From contig NZ_CP098812.1 of the NCBI RefSeq assembly GCF_036825535.1, positions 744,001 through 808,000 on the forward strand: 64,000 nt of DNA, read 5' to 3'. Made by a program: the position numbers and the translations under genes. Within the stretch, counting starts at the first letter, position 1; every line of letters starts with the position of its first letter. Of this stretch, positions 25,524-35,446 are shown in pieces. Source of the stretch: Parasalinivibrio latis (lineage in GTDB: Bacteria > Pseudomonadota > Gammaproteobacteria > Enterobacterales > Vibrionaceae). The notes beneath the pieces are model-generated. The model saw nothing but the letters and a program-made list of their open reading frames with translations. It searched no databases and was not told where the DNA came from.

Positions 25524-27191
25524 TCAGGCTGCGACCAACAGTTCCCGCGCGTTTGCCAGAGTGTGTTCGGTAATTTCGCTGCCACCGAGCAGGCGGGCGA
25601 GCTCGCTGACGCGGGCGGTGTCATCCAGCGGGCGCATCTGGGTGAGGGTCTTGCCGGCTTTGGTTTCCTTGGAGACAAACATCTGCTGGTGCCCGCACCC
25701 GGCAACCTGCGGCAGGTGGGTCACACACAGTACCTGGGTTGAATTGCCAAGCTTGCGCAGCATCTTGCCGACAATAGCGGCGGTCGGGCCACTGATACCC
25801 ACGTCCACTTCATCGAAAATCAGGCTTGGGGTTTCCACTTTCTGCGCTGTGATCACCTGGATAGCCAGCGAGATACGGGAAAGCTCACCGCCGGAGGCGA
25901 CTTTCGCCATGGATTGCAGCGGCTGGCCGGGGTTGGTGCAGACCTGGAACTCGATGTTGTCAAAGCCAAGCGGGGTAACGTTGCCCTGGGGCAGGCGCTC
26001 AAAGGCAATCTCGAATTTGCCTTTTTCCATATTGAGCTCCTGCATGCTTTGGGTAATCAGTTTGTTGAGCTCCTTGGCGTAGCGCAGGCGGCTCTTACTG
26101 AGCTTTTCAGCAGCTTCCAGGCATACCTGATGCTTTTGGGCGACATCTTGCTCAAGTGCTTCCAGCATGGAATCGCCGTCACCGAGTTTTTCCAGTTCGG
26201 CAAGCAGCATCTGGTGCGTGCTGTAAAGCTCATCCGGCATTACATGGTGCTTGCGCGCCAGGCTCATGATTTTGCTCATGCGCTCGTCGAGGAATTGCAA
26301 ACGCTGTGGGTCCATATCCAGGCTTTCCAGGTAGCGGGTCAGTTCATACCCGGCTTCCTGTGCCTGAATGGTGGCCTCTTCCAGCATCGTCACCAGCTCG
26401 CCAAAAGTCGGGTCGATATCAGAAAGGGTGGCGAGTTGGCTTTGGGCAGCTTTCAGCAATTGAACTGCGTTGGTGTCGTCATTTTCGGTGAGCATTTCCA
26501 ATGCACTCTGGCCGCTGAGGGCAATGTCACCACTGCTGGAAAGGCGCTTGTGCTCTTCTTCGATTTCGGCAAATTCTGTTTCGCCAAGGGCAAGCTCGTT
26601 CAGCTCTTTTACCTGGTATTCAAGAAGCTGTCGCTGTGCTTCCAGTTCCTGCTGGTTCTGTCGCAGGTGCTTTAGCTCAACATTGGCAGAGCGCCATGCC
26701 TGGTAGGTCTGGCGCATGGTGGCAAGCAGCCCGTGGTGGCTGGCGTACTGGTCGAGAAGGGCAAGCTGGCTGTCGCTTTTCATCAACTGTTGATGAGCGT
26801 GTTGCCCGTGGATGTTGATCAGCAGTTGCCCCAGGGATTTTTGCTGGGAAGCCGGTACCGGGCTGCCGTTGATAAAGGCGCGTGAGCGGCCCTCTTTGGT
26901 GATGACGCGGCGGACGATACACTCATCCCCATCAATCAGTTCATTGTCTTCCAGCCAGCGCTTGGCAGCGATGTTGTTGCTGAGGGAGAAACTGGCGCTG
27001 ATTTCGGTTTTTTCCTCACCCGGGCGAACCATAGATGCTTCGGCACGGTCGCCGAGGCAAAGGCCCAGGGCATCAATGGCGATAGACTTACCGGCACCGG
27101 TTTCACCGGTGATGGTGGTCATGCCATGACGGAATTCGAGATCCAGTTTTTTTACAATCGCAAAGTTATTGATGGTGAGATGAGCAAGCAT
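25524..27191 (-). CDS. recN: DNA repair protein RecN
   Basis: RecN is an SMC-like ATPase that acts in double-strand break repair. The start at 27191 gives 555 aa (553 in E. coli). It opens [20 protein letters not shown], and has Walker A GETGAGKS at 29-36, a long coiled-coil middle, the ABC signature [14 protein letters not shown] and Walker [13 protein letters not shown]. Two LexA boxes lie directly upstream, so SOS induction is expected. An in-frame ATG 24 nt upstream is less likely because it lacks family similarity. Confidence 0.95.
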   Translation of the reverse strand: MLAHLTINNFAIVKKLDLEFRHGMTTITGETGAGKSIAIDALGLCLGDRAEASMVRPGEEKTEISASFSLSNNIAAKRWLEDNELIDGDECIVRRVITKEGRSRAFINGSPVPASQQKSLGQLLINIHGQHAHQQLMKSDSQLALLDQYASHHGLLATMRQTYQAWRSANVELKHLRQNQQELEAQRQLLEYQVKELNELALGETEFAEIEEEHKRLSSSGDIALSGQSALEMLTENDDTNAVQLLKAAQSQLATLSDIDPTFGELVTMLEEATIQAQEAGYELTRYLESLDMDPQRLQFLDERMSKIMSLARKHHVMPDELYSTHQMLLAELEKLGDGDSMLEALEQDVAQKHQVCLEAAEKLSKSRLRYAKELNKLITQSMQELNMEKGKFEIAFERLPQGNVTPLGFDNIEFQVCTNPGQPLQSMAKVASGGELSRISLAIQVITAQKVETPSLIFDEVDVGISGPTAAIVGKMLRKLGNSTQVLCVTHLPQVAGCGHQQMFVSKETKAGKTLTQMRPLDDTARVSELARLLGGSEITEHTLANARELLVAA

Positions 27192-27217
27192 AATCCGATA
27201 CCTGTTTAAAACCACAC

Positions 27218-27233
27218 CTGTGTTTTCGAACAG
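27218..27233. promoter_or_regulatory. LexA box 1 upstream of recN
   Basis: CTGTGTTTTCGAACAG fits CTGT-N8-ACAG. It is the box nearer to the recN start (27 bp upstream). Confidence 0.75.
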
Positions 27234-27239
27234 TATATA

Positions 27240-27255
27240 CTGTATCTTTACACAG
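27240..27255. promoter_or_regulatory. LexA box 2 upstream of recN
   Basis: CTGTATCTTTACACAG fits CTGT-N8-ACAG, and with its flanks reads TACTGTATCTTTACACAGTA, very close to the full LexA consensus. It is centred 22 bp (two helical turns) from box 1, suggesting cooperative repression of recN. Confidence 0.85.
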
Positions 27256-27300
27256 TAAAGTTACTGTGAAAGAAAAAGAACAATTTTTTGAGGGAATGAA

Positions 27301-27331
27301 AAAACGCAGACAATCGTCTGCGTTTTCAAAG
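27301..27331 (-). terminator. nadK terminator
   Basis: The region 27301-27326 forms an 11-bp stem (AAAACGCAGAC with GTCTGCGTTTT) with a 4-nt loop, and on the minus strand is followed by a T run. It separates nadK from recN. Confidence 0.85.
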
Positions 27332-27348
27332 GATAATCACAGATTGTT

Positions 27349-28227
27349 TTAGAACAGTTTGCTCGACCAACCCAGCTTGTTCCGCAGGGTGTTGAAGTAG
27401 TTGTAGTTGGAAGAGTGGATGAGCTTCAGCTTGGCCGGGCTCTGGTAAATCCGGATTTCATCCCCTGGGCTGACCGGAAGGGAAACCTGCCCGTCACAAC
27501 TGACTTCCAATACGCTGCCATTGTCCGGAGAGACAATCAGCTTAATCACCCGGGCACCGTCTACCACCAACGGGCGGCATGAAAGGGTGTGCGGGAACAT
27601 GGGAACCAGGGTGATGGCGTTAAGGCGTGGGGAAACAATCGGGCCGCCGCCGGAAAGGCTGTATGCCGTTGAACCGGTTGGTGTTGCGGCAATCAGGCCA
27701 TCTGAGCGCTGGGAAAATGCAAAGTCCCCATCAATATAGACCTCAAACTCAATCATGTGTGCCACTTTGCCGGGGTGGAGCACCACTTCGTTCAGGGCGG
27801 CGTTGTGGCTTTTGAGCTGGCCATGGCGGTGTACTTCGGCTTCAAGCAGGAAGCGCTCTTCCACAAGGTAATTGCCGTTGAGTACTTCCAGCAGCTCGTT
27901 TTCAAAATCGTCCGGGTCGAGGTCGGTAAGAAAACCGAGGTTGCCCCGGTTTACGCCAATCACGGAAATATCAAAGCGCGAAAGTACCCTGGCAGCACCG
28001 AGCATGTTGCCGTCACCGCCAATCACGATGGCAAGGTCAGCTTCTTTTCCCAGAGAAAGGAGGTCGCGGAAAACCTCCCTGGGTGCTTCCATCAGGGGTT
28101 CAAGGCGGTTGTCGATAAGCGGCGTGAAGCCTTTTTCCTTCAGCCAGTGGAAGAGGCTGAGATGGGTCGTCGCATCCTGATTACGTGGTTTGCCTACCAG
28201 TGCGATGGTCTTAAATGCTTTGGTCAT
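27349..28227 (-). CDS. nadK: NAD kinase
   Basis: NadK phosphorylates NAD to NADP using ATP. The ATG at 28227 gives 292 aa, the same as E. coli NadK. Key motifs are GGDGN at 70-74, the NEVVLH box and the [15 protein letters not shown] glycine-rich motif. A longer frame to 28248 lacks support. It is divergent from grpE, and the grpE heat-shock promoter sits between them, the standard gammaproteobacterial arrangement. Confidence 0.96.
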   Translation of the reverse strand: MTKAFKTIALVGKPRNQDATTHLSLFHWLKEKGFTPLIDNRLEPLMEAPREVFRDLLSLGKEADLAIVIGGDGNMLGAARVLSRFDISVIGVNRGNLGFLTDLDPDDFENELLEVLNGNYLVEERFLLEAEVHRHGQLKSHNAALNEVVLHPGKVAHMIEFEVYIDGDFAFSQRSDGLIAATPTGSTAYSLSGGGPIVSPRLNAITLVPMFPHTLSCRPLVVDGARVIKLIVSPDNGSVLEVSCDGQVSLPVSPGDEIRIYQSPAKLKLIHSSNYNYFNTLRNKLGWSSKLF

Positions 28228-28304
28228 ATGTCTATCCGCGGAAACCATTGAACGGATTATAACCCTTTGTATCTTGCAATGTCGTCAGATGTTGGATTTT
28301 CGCG

Positions 28305-28330
28305 CTTGAATCGTTGAAGTTCGTCCCCAT
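28305..28330 (+). promoter_or_regulatory. Sigma-32 promoter of grpE
   Basis: CTTGAA (28305-28310), a 14-nt spacer and CCCCAT (28325-28330) match the RpoH consensus CTTGAAA-N(11-16)-CCCCATNT. Confidence 0.9.
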
Positions 28331-28408
28331 AATAAGCGATAAGTTTGCACTGTGTGGGGTGGGCGGTGTTGCCGGCCCCCAAACGGTTATAAAAGTGTTG
28401 GAGTTAGC

Positions 28409-29014
28409 ATGAGCAAAGAAGAAAACAAGGTTCAGGATGCCGAGCAGGAACTGGTACAGGACGTTGACCAGGAAGTGGTAACCGAAGAGTTCGCTGAAGA
28501 GGCGGATCTGGCTGCACGTATCATTGAGCTGGAAGCCGCACTGGAGGCCAGCGAGGCAAAGGTGCGCGAGCAACAGGAGAGTGTCCTTCGCGCCCGTGCT
28601 GATGTAGAAAACATGCGTCGTCGCACCGAGCAGGAAATTGACAAGGCTCGCAAGTTTGCCCTTGAGCGTTTTGCCGGTGAGCTGCTGCCAGTTCTGGACA
28701 ACCTGGAGCGCGCAGTCGAAATGGCTGACAAGGACAACGATGTTCTGAAGCCTATGATTGAAGGTGTCGAGCTGACGCTGAAGACTTTCATCGGTACCGT
28801 GGATAAGTTCGGCCTGAAGACTATCAACCCCGAAGGTGAGGCATTCAACCCGGAATGGCACCAGGCGATGTCTATCCAGGAAAGTGCTGACCATGCACCA
28901 AACAGCGTTATGCTGGTGATGCAAAAAGGCTACGAGCTGAATGGCCGTGTTATCCGCCCTGCAATGGTAATGGTGTCCAAGGCACCAGCCGGTAACGTGG
29001 ATGAGCAGGCGTAA
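28409..29014 (+). CDS. grpE: Nucleotide exchange factor GrpE
   Basis: GrpE releases ADP from DnaK. The 201-aa protein has an acidic, disordered N-terminus, a long coiled coil ([22 protein letters not shown], about 35-70) and the C-terminal beta domain with NPEWHQAMS and [20 protein letters not shown]. The start at 28409 follows a GGAG ribosome-binding site; the open frame to 28352 would run over the promoter leader. A sigma-32 promoter is upstream and a terminator downstream. Confidence 0.96.
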   Translation: MSKEENKVQDAEQELVQDVDQEVVTEEFAEEADLAARIIELEAALEASEAKVREQQESVLRARADVENMRRRTEQEIDKARKFALERFAGELLPVLDNLERAVEMADKDNDVLKPMIEGVELTLKTFIGTVDKFGLKTINPEGEAFNPEWHQAMSIQESADHAPNSVMLVMQKGYELNGRVIRPAMVMVSKAPAGNVDEQA

Positions 29015-29028
29015 TTTGCCATTTGCTT

Positions 29029-29057
29029 AAAAAAAGCCCGCTTCGGCGGGTTTTTTT
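29029..29057 (+). terminator. grpE terminator
   Basis: AAAAGCCCGC-TTCG-GCGGGTTTT with a UUCG-type tetraloop and a 7-T run lies 15 bp after the grpE stop. Confidence 0.9.
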
Positions 29058-29068
29058 CATTTCCAGCG

Positions 29069-29094
29069 CTTGAAAGCCAAAAAAGCGCCCCCAC
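29069..29094 (+). promoter_or_regulatory. Sigma-32 promoter P1 of dnaK
   Basis: CTTGAAA, a 14-nt spacer from the -35 hexamer end, then CCCCAC (within CCCCCACTTT). It is the upstream copy of a 70-bp tandem duplication. Confidence 0.82.
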
Positions 29095-29138
29095 TTTATG
29101 GGTTAAGAGAGAACGGTGAAAAAAATTTCCGTTCCAGG

Positions 29139-29164
29139 GTTGAAACAGAATTTGCCGCCCCCAC
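29139..29164 (+). promoter_or_regulatory. Sigma-32 promoter P2 of dnaK
   Basis: GTTGAAA, a 14-nt spacer, then CCCCAC (within CCCCCACTTT), exactly 70 bp after P1. Both copies share TTCCAG before the -35 element and GGGTTAA after the -10 element. Confidence 0.78.
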
Positions 29165-29210
29165 TTTTGGGTTAACGGTAACAAATAGAAAGAATTTCGG
29201 AGAAAACCAA

Positions 29211-31121
29211 ATGGGTAAGATCATTGGTATCGACTTGGGTACAACAAACTCATGTGTAGCAGTACTGGACGGTGACAAGCCACGCGTAATTGAAAACGCA
29301 GAGGGCGATCGTACAACTCCTTCAGTGATCGCTTACACCCAAGACGGTGAAACCCTGGTAGGTCAGCCTGCAAAACGTCAGGCAGTGACTAACCCTGAAA
29401 ATACACTGTTCGCTATCAAGCGTCTGATCGGCCGTCGCTTTGAAGACGAAGAAGTTCAGCGTGACATCGAAATCATGCCTTTCAAAATTGTTAAGGCTGA
29501 TAACGGCGACGCTTGGGTAGAAGCAAAAGGCCAGAAAATGGCTGCACCTCAGGTTTCTGCTGAAGTGCTGAAGAAAATGAAGAAAACTGCGGAAGATTTC
29601 CTGGGTGAACCAGTAACCGGCGCAGTTATCACCGTTCCTGCATACTTCAACGATGCTCAGCGTCAGGCAACTAAAGATGCCGGCCGTATCGCAGGTCTGG
29701 AAGTTAAGCGTATCATCAACGAACCTACTGCTGCTGCCCTGGCTTATGGCCTGGACAAGCAAGGCGGTGACCGCACTATCGCGGTATATGACCTGGGTGG
29801 TGGTACCTTCGATATCTCTATCATCGAAATCGATGATGTTGACGGCGAGAAGACTTTCGAAGTGCTGTCTACCAACGGTGACACTCACCTGGGTGGTGAA
29901 GACTTCGACAACCGCATGATCAACTACCTGGTTGACGAGTTCAACAAAGAACAAGGTATCAACCTGCGTAAAGATCCACTGGCAATGCAGCGTCTGAAAG
30001 AAGCAGCTGAAAAAGCCAAGATCGAACTGTCTTCTGCTCAGCAGACCGACGTTAACCTGCCTTACATCACTGCAGATGCGACCGGTCCTAAGCACATGAA
30101 CGTGAAAGTGACCCGTGCGAAACTGGAGTCACTGGTTGAAGATCTGGTTGTACGTTCACTGGAGCCTCTGAAAGTAGCTCTGGCTGATGCTGACCTGTCT
30201 CCAAGCGACATCACTGACGTAATCCTGGTTGGTGGTCAGACTCGTATGCCTATGGTTCAGCAGAAAGTTTCTGAATTCTTCGGCAAAGAGCCACGTAAAG
30301 ACGTGAACCCTGACGAAGCGGTTGCTGTAGGTGCTGCTGTACAGGGTGGTGTACTGGCCGGTGACGTGAAAGACGTACTGCTGCTGGACGTAACTCCACT
30401 GTCTCTGGGTATCGAAACCATGGGCGGTGTGATGACCAAGCTGATTGAGAAAAACACCACTATCCCTACCAAGGCGAGCCAGGTGTTCTCTACCGCTGAA
30501 GACAACCAGAATGCAGTAACTATCCACGTCCTGCAGGGTGAGCGTAAGCAAGCGCATTACAACAAGTCTCTGGGCCAGTTCAACCTGGAAGGCATCCAGG
30601 CTGCACCACGCGGCATGCCACAGATTGAAGTGACTTTCGACATCGATGCGGACGGTATCCTGAACGTATCTGCGAAAGACAAGAACACCGGCAAAGAGCA
30701 GAAAATCACCATTCAAGCTTCTAGCGGCCTGAGTGATGATGAAGTTGAAAAGATGGTTCAGGAAGCAGAAGCCAACAAAGAAGCGGACAAGAAGTTCGAA
30801 GAGCTGGTAACTGCACGCAACCAGGCTGACCAACTGCTGCACGGTACCCGTAAGCAGATTGAAGAAGCCGGTGACGCGCTGGCTGCTGACGACAAGACCA
30901 AGATCGAAGCAGCTCTGACTGAACTGGAAGAAGCGCGCAAGGGCGAAGACAAAGAAGCTATCGATGCCAAAGTACAGGCTCTGATTGCTGCGTCTCAGCC
31001 TCTGATGCAAGCTGCTCAAGCTAAAGCACAGGCAGAGCAAGGCGCTGATGCCCAGCAAGGCAAGAAAGACGACGACGTAGTTGACGCTGAATTTGAAGAA
31101 GTTAACGACGACAAAAAATAA
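29211..31121 (+). CDS. dnaK: Molecular chaperone DnaK (Hsp70)
   Basis: DnaK folds and refolds proteins with DnaJ and GrpE. The 636-aa protein opens [21 protein letters not shown]. It has the nucleotide-binding signatures [19 protein letters not shown] and [10 protein letters not shown], the interdomain linker [15 protein letters not shown], and a glutamine- and acid-rich tail ending in EFEEVNDDK. The start has a GGAG site at 29199-29202. The frame is open to 29070, but that would run across the P2 promoter. Codon use is strongly biased, as for highly expressed genes. Confidence 0.98.
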   Translation: MGKIIGIDLGTTNSCVAVLDGDKPRVIENAEGDRTTPSVIAYTQDGETLVGQPAKRQAVTNPENTLFAIKRLIGRRFEDEEVQRDIEIMPFKIVKADNGDAWVEAKGQKMAAPQVSAEVLKKMKKTAEDFLGEPVTGAVITVPAYFNDAQRQATKDAGRIAGLEVKRIINEPTAAALAYGLDKQGGDRTIAVYDLGGGTFDISIIEIDDVDGEKTFEVLSTNGDTHLGGEDFDNRMINYLVDEFNKEQGINLRKDPLAMQRLKEAAEKAKIELSSAQQTDVNLPYITADATGPKHMNVKVTRAKLESLVEDLVVRSLEPLKVALADADLSPSDITDVILVGGQTRMPMVQQKVSEFFGKEPRKDVNPDEAVAVGAAVQGGVLAGDVKDVLLLDVTPLSLGIETMGGVMTKLIEKNTTIPTKASQVFSTAEDNQNAVTIHVLQGERKQAHYNKSLGQFNLEGIQAAPRGMPQIEVTFDIDADGILNVSAKDKNTGKEQKITIQASSGLSDDEVEKMVQEAEANKEADKKFEELVTARNQADQLLHGTRKQIEEAGDALAADDKTKIEAALTELEEARKGEDKEAIDAKVQALIAASQPLMQAAQAKAQAEQGADAQQGKKDDDVVDAEFEEVNDDKK

Positions 31122-31159
31122 GGCTTAGCCCGGTTCGGGTTAGCTAGTCTTACTTGTTC

Positions 31160-31189
31160 GCGGGCGTTGGAGTATTCTCCATCGCCCGC
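31160..31189 (+). other. Hairpin between dnaK and dnaJ
   Basis: GCGGGCGTTGGAG and CTCCATCGCCCGC form a long stem around a TATT loop in the 97-bp dnaK-dnaJ gap, with no strong T run. It probably tunes the dnaK:dnaJ ratio by attenuation or protects the dnaK mRNA. Confidence 0.6.
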
Positions 31190-31218
31190 AGCTGTATAAA
31201 AAAGGTAGCTATAAAGAG

Positions 31219-32361
31219 ATGTCTAAACGCGACTACTATGAAGTGCTCGGCGTGAGCCGTGATGCCAGCGAACGCGATATTAAAAAGGCCTATAAGCGCC
31301 TCGCAATGAAGTATCACCCTGACCGCAACCCGGGTGACGAAGCCGCGCTTGAAAAATTTAAAGAGATTAAAGCTGCTTACGAAATTCTGACCGATGATCA
31401 GAAACGAGCGGCTTACGATCAGTACGGCCATGCTGCCTTTGAACAAGGCGGAATGGGCGGCGGTGCCGGTGGTTTCGGCGGTGGCGCTGACTTTTCCGAT
31501 ATTTTTGGTGACGTATTCGGCGATATCTTCGGCGGCGGCCGTCGTGGCGGTGGTCCTCGTGCACAGCGCGGTTCAGACCTTCGTTACAACATGGAGCTGT
31601 CACTGGAAGAAGCTGTACGTGGCGTGACCAAAGAAATCGAAGTTCCAACTTACGTGGAATGCGATACCTGCCACGGCTCCGGTGCCAAGTCAGGCTCCCA
31701 GCCAGTTACCTGTAGCACCTGTGGTGGCCATGGTCAGGTACAAATGCGCCAGGGTTTTTTTGCTGTACAGCAAACCTGTCCAACATGTAACGGCCGCGGC
31801 ACTATCATCAAAGACCCATGTAACAGCTGTCATGGCCAGGGACGTATCCGCAAGACCAAGACCCTGAGTGTGAAGATCCCAGCCGGTGTAGATACCGGTG
31901 ACCGTATTCGCCTTGCTGGCGAAGGTGAAGCCGGAGAATTCGGCGCACCGGCCGGTGACTTGTACGTACAGGTACATGTGCGCGAACACGCCATCTTTAC
32001 CCGTGACGGTAATAACCTTTACTGCGACGTGCCAATCAGCTTTACTCAGGCAGCCCTTGGCGGCGAGGTTGAGGTCCCAACCCTTGATGGCCGCGTGAAG
32101 CTGAAAGTACCAACTGAAACCCAGACTGGCCGTATGTTCCGTATGCGCGGCAAGGGTGTTCAGTCTGTACGTGGTGGCGGTGTTGGTGACCTGGTTTGCA
32201 AGCTGGTGGTCGAAACCCCGGTTAACCTGAGCTCAAAGCAGAAAGAACTGCTGAAAGAGCTGGAAGAGACATTCACCGGCAACAACGCCAAGAAGCACAA
32301 GCCTAAATCTGAAGGTTTCTTCGACGGTGTGAAGAAGTTCTTTGATGACCTGACCAACTGA
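31219..32361 (+). CDS. dnaJ: Chaperone protein DnaJ (Hsp40)
   Basis: DnaJ delivers substrates to DnaK and stimulates its ATPase. The 380-aa protein has an N-terminal J domain with HPD at 33-35, a Gly/Phe-rich linker (about 75-105), four CxxCxGxG zinc motifs ([32 protein letters not shown]) and the C-terminal substrate-binding domain. Length and domain order are typical of type A DnaJ. It is third in the grpE-dnaK-dnaJ cluster, read from the dnaK promoters through the intergenic hairpin. Confidence 0.98.
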   Translation: MSKRDYYEVLGVSRDASERDIKKAYKRLAMKYHPDRNPGDEAALEKFKEIKAAYEILTDDQKRAAYDQYGHAAFEQGGMGGGAGGFGGGADFSDIFGDVFGDIFGGGRRGGGPRAQRGSDLRYNMELSLEEAVRGVTKEIEVPTYVECDTCHGSGAKSGSQPVTCSTCGGHGQVQMRQGFFAVQQTCPTCNGRGTIIKDPCNSCHGQGRIRKTKTLSVKIPAGVDTGDRIRLAGEGEAGEFGAPAGDLYVQVHVREHAIFTRDGNNLYCDVPISFTQAALGGEVEVPTLDGRVKLKVPTETQTGRMFRMRGKGVQSVRGGGVGDLVCKLVVETPVNLSSKQKELLKELEETFTGNNAKKHKPKSEGFFDGVKKFFDDLTN

Positions 32362-32381
32362 TTGAGTCCGGTTAGGAATTG

Positions 32382-32411
32382 AAAACGCCAGCAGAGATGC
32401 TGGCGTTTTTG
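32382..32411 (+). terminator. dnaJ terminator
   Basis: AAAACGCCAGCA, a GAGA loop, and TGCTGGCGTTTTT form a 12-bp stem with a T run, 21 bp after the dnaJ stop. Confidence 0.9.
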
Positions 32412-32421
32412 CGTTCTGGAA

Positions 32422-32502
32422 GCGATGAGTTTTGAGTCACGAGTGGTGAGATGAACCGCTTGATTTCTCGGTTGTGGCAGTAAGAATGAACTCACAACTC
32501 AG
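32422..32502. repeat. Dispersed intergenic repeat, copy 2 (convergent dnaJ/pilin gap)
   Basis: The left part reads gcgatgagttttgagtcacg followed by agtggtgagatg, and the right part ends gaatgaactcacaactcagg. It resembles copies at 107-265 and 43152-43256 in the GAGT/TGAGT-rich left end and the complementary ACTCA-rich right end. It fills the space between the dnaJ terminator and the stop of the convergent pilin gene. Confidence 0.45.
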
Positions 32503-32504
32503 GT

Positions 32505-32894
32505 CTAGACGCAATTCGGCTCAGCCGAGCTCATAACACCCATATGGTTTACCGAGAGTGTTTTGCAGCGGTCATTTTGTTGGGATGCTTTGGGCATGGC
32601 TTCGATAGCGTAACTCTCTGCTGATATTACCAATTTGAAACTATAAAATTCCTGATCGATTCCCAGTTTAGGGAGCTCTGATGTAAATTCAGCTGTTTCA
32701 GGATAATCGCTATGTTGCCGATATTCAGATTCCATCCAAATCTGTAACTGAGCCAATGATCCGATGGCTTCAGCCCTACGGGCGGTTTCAACATGGCCCT
32801 GATATGATGGAATGGCAATAGCTGCCATTACTCCTATAACCACAACAGTTATCAGGATTTCGACCAGACTCACACCTTTTTCCAAGCATTTCAT
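32505..32894 (-). CDS. Type IV pilin, PilE-like minor pilin
   Basis: This 129-aa prepilin has a short leader MKCLEKG cleaved before VSLVEILITVVVIGVMAA; Glu5 of the mature form is present. A C-terminal Cys pair (DRCKTL and EPNC) suits the D-region disulfide. The start at 32894 is preferred because it gives a normal 7-residue leader and follows AAGGG; the frame is also open from an ATG at 32948. It is divergent from the fimT-pilW-pilX-pilV genes. Vibrio genomes have the same pilin set next to dnaJ, linked to type IV pilus assembly. No close symbol can be given with certainty. Confidence 0.85.
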   Translation of the reverse strand: MKCLEKGVSLVEILITVVVIGVMAAIAIPSYQGHVETARRAEAIGSLAQLQIWMESEYRQHSDYPETAEFTSELPKLGIDQEFYSFKLVISAESYAIEAMPKASQQNDRCKTLSVNHMGVMSSAEPNCV

Positions 32895-32986
32895 GTTTTT
32901 GTTAACCCTTTCCAGAGATACATCGATAAGGTGATTGATGCTGTCCATTTACCTTTCGTCCAGTGCTAGCATCTTAGTCATTCCTT

Positions 32987-33508
32987 ATGTTGCAAAGAAA
33001 ATTGATGTGTAAGAACTGCGGCGCGCTTCGCGGCTTTACCCTTATTGAACTCCTTGTTTCCTTGACTGTATTGACAGTGCTCAGCATGGCTGCGGCGCCT
33101 TCGTTTCTTGCGGCCCATGAATCACTTCAGGTCACCCGGGCGACGGAAGAGGTACAGCTGTTTCTCGCGATGGTGAAGAGCGAAGCGGTGATGAGAAATG
33201 AAAAGGTGACGGTGTATTTTGATACTTCTTCTCCCTGGGCGCTGACCGCAAAACTTCCGGATAACACAGAAATCGCGAAACTCGATGGAAGCAATTTTTC
33301 AGCAGTTGTTATGGAGCCCACAATTGCCGGTGTTACCCATTTGTTTGCTGATCCTATTCGTGGCGTGCTGACTTCCTCTGCTGGAAATTCTGGAGGGTTG
33401 AGACTTTATAAAGTCAATGAGCGAACCGCGGAAGTGAAGTACTCCCGGACGACAGGACGCATTCGAATTTGCAGCCCGGAAAAGGCATATGGATATGACA
33501 AGTGTTAA
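32987..33508 (+). CDS. fimT: Minor pilin of the FimT/GspH type
   Basis: This 173-aa prepilin-like protein has a cleavage motif RG before FTLIELLVSLTVLTVLSMAA, with Glu5 present, and a GspH/FimT-like C-terminal domain (VQLFLAMVKSEAVMRNEKVTVYF near 55-80). Either ATG 32987 or ATG 33005 could be the start; neither has a strong ribosome-binding site, and the shorter form has a more usual leader length. It overlaps pilW by 20 nt, so it begins a coupled minor-pilin operon. Confidence 0.8.
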   Translation: MLQRKLMCKNCGALRGFTLIELLVSLTVLTVLSMAAAPSFLAAHESLQVTRATEEVQLFLAMVKSEAVMRNEKVTVYFDTSSPWALTAKLPDNTEIAKLDGSNFSAVVMEPTIAGVTHLFADPIRGVLTSSAGNSGGLRLYKVNERTAEVKYSRTTGRIRICSPEKAYGYDKC

Positions 33509-34136
33509 GCCTGTAGCTGTGAGGCAATCAGGCTTTACCCTGATTGAAATGATGGTTTCCTCGGCAGTTGGTATTCTGGTGCTGATGACGGTAAGCACCG
33601 TCTATCTAAAAGGCCAGGACCTTGCTTTTGGCCGTGCCCATCAGTTGGCAATAACCCAGGACGCTTTTGATGCGTTGCGGATGATTAAAGAAGAGATACA
33701 GCGTGCGGGGTACAGCCCAAGCGGGTCTTCGTTGAGGCTTTTGGGCAGTTCCAACATTGTCGAGATTAACAGTGATGGGAATTGTGTTGCTTTGGTATAC
33801 CAATCTCCAGGCAGCAGCGAATTTCAACATTCCGCTTTTTACCTTAATCCAACACAGGAAAAGCTGGTGTACCGGAGTAAAAAAGAGCCTTCTGTTTTAG
33901 CATTCAGTACGCTCTGTGATGGGACAGGAGGAGAGCAGTTACTCGATTTAAACCTTTATAAGGTGAAAGACTTTACGGTTTCTGCTGCATCATTGGTCGG
34001 GCCTTCTGCACAATCTGGCTTTTACACCATCCAGCTGGGCATCGAACCTAAATCAGGTACTGATGTTTGCAAATACGGGAAATCCAATATCTGTGAATAC
34101 TCCCTGAGCGTTAAACCAAGGAACTGGAAATCATGA
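33489..34136 (+). CDS. pilW: Minor pilin PilW-like
   Basis: This 215-aa protein has a prepilin leader ending QSG before FTLIEMMVSSAVGILVLMTV, including Glu5. The remainder resembles PilW: GQDLAFGRAHQLAITQDAFDALRMIKEEIQRAGY, then a beta-rich domain with two late cysteines (VCKYG and ICEYS). The gene overlaps fimT (20 nt) and pilX (4 nt, ATGA). Minor pilins of this type prime assembly of the type IV pilus. Confidence 0.82.
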   Translation: MDMTSVKPVAVRQSGFTLIEMMVSSAVGILVLMTVSTVYLKGQDLAFGRAHQLAITQDAFDALRMIKEEIQRAGYSPSGSSLRLLGSSNIVEINSDGNCVALVYQSPGSSEFQHSAFYLNPTQEKLVYRSKKEPSVLAFSTLCDGTGGEQLLDLNLYKVKDFTVSAASLVGPSAQSGFYTIQLGIEPKSGTDVCKYGKSNICEYSLSVKPRNWKS

Positions 34137-35446
34137 AACAGCAATCCGGTATGGTCACTCTTTTGGTCACCAGTATGTTGTTGGTTGGTGCACTCGTGCT
34201 TTCACTCGCTTCTTACAAAAACGCTTATTTTCTGATTAAGCGCGCGAACAATGACATTCTGACTACTAAAGCTCATTGGGCTGCCGAGGGAGGGCTGGAA
34301 TGTGGTTTCGTAGCATTGAAAGGGACCTCATCCCCGGAAGATATGGTGAGTTCTGGAAACTTTCCGGCTGAATGCCAGTCATTAATGGATATTGACTTGT
34401 CTACCTCGGTCAGCGGAAGCAATTACGTATTGGTTTCTGAAGTGAATGACATCGCCAGTGCAATACTTTCCAAGACCATAACGTTAGTTACCAATGGACG
34501 CTCCGGCTCTATTCAAACTGGCTCAAATATGTATTCGCATTCTTCGTTAACTTTCTACAATCCAGATCCAGGAGAGCTTGTTGGAGATGGTTGGGAATGC
34601 GTAGCTGTCAGGTACAAGGGAGAATATTCGCCCAATGCCTCAATAGTAAATATGGGGCTGTCCTCGGTGACAAACCCTGACCCTACATTTGATAACCAAG
34701 GCAAGGACTGCAAGGGCAGTCACAAGACAAATGGTACCGGGCAGCAGGCACTAAAGAGTGACTTTATTAATGATCCGGATTTGAGTCCCTTTGAAGACTT
34801 TTTTGCCGTTAATGACTCTGAGCACGATACAGTGAAAACGGACAAGTTTGATGTAGTGCTTAGTGAGGTTGCATCACCCTCGGGTGACTTGGAGTACTCA
34901 GGCATCAATCACTGTGGAGAGGCGATCAGTAAGGCCCTGGCAAACGGGCATACTAAGATTTGGGTTGAAGGTAACTGTGAGCTGGAAGGGACTGCATTTC
35001 AGGATTTGGTGCGTAAATCCAACCAATCAGATGGGGTATTTTTACTCGTACATGATGGAATGTTTTCCGTTTACCCGGAAGGGGTAAAAGATAGCGACGG
35101 TAATAGTCTCGAACTTAAAGGTCTGCTGTTCCACTATAACTTCGGCAATGACTATGATTTTCAGGATTGGATTGGAAGTAAAGCCTATAGTCAATTGAAC
35201 CATACCCCCTCCGTATTTGGGGATGCAGTTAAAACAGCAAGTTTTTACCTTCATGGAGCCTTGAACATTGAGGGCGGGGTTTTACTTGATGCCAAACACT
35301 TGGATTCAACATCTGGAAAGTACGCACTGCAAAATGCGCTTCTGAATGACTCTTTTGCCATGACGTATAACGGTGAATATTTTAAAAAGTTTGGTTCTGA
35401 CAGTACGACTGTGAACTGGGTACAGGGATCCTGGCATGACTTCTAA
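34133..35446 (+). CDS. PilX-like pilus protein, unusually long
   Basis: This 437-aa protein has a PilX-like N-terminus: a short leader MKQQSG, then MVTLLVTSMLLVGALVLSLASYKNAYF. It lacks the Glu5 seen in the neighbouring pilins, as is usual for PilX/GspK types. AAEGGLECGFVALKG follows. The rest, about 370 residues, is a large beta-rich region with scattered cysteines and no recognised domain, much longer than most PilX (about 170-200 aa). It overlaps pilW by 4 nt and pilV by 11 nt. A tip position on the pilus is plausible from the family, but inferred. Confidence 0.7.
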   Translation: MKQQSGMVTLLVTSMLLVGALVLSLASYKNAYFLIKRANNDILTTKAHWAAEGGLECGFVALKGTSSPEDMVSSGNFPAECQSLMDIDLSTSVSGSNYVLVSEVNDIASAILSKTITLVTNGRSGSIQTGSNMYSHSSLTFYNPDPGELVGDGWECVAVRYKGEYSPNASIVNMGLSSVTNPDPTFDNQGKDCKGSHKTNGTGQQALKSDFINDPDLSPFEDFFAVNDSEHDTVKTDKFDVVLSEVASPSGDLEYSGINHCGEAISKALANGHTKIWVEGNCELEGTAFQDLVRKSNQSDGVFLLVHDGMFSVYPEGVKDSDGNSLELKGLLFHYNFGNDYDFQDWIGSKAYSQLNHTPSVFGDAVKTASFYLHGALNIEGGVLLDAKHLDSTSGKYALQNALLNDSFAMTYNGEYFKKFGSDSTTVNWVQGSWHDF

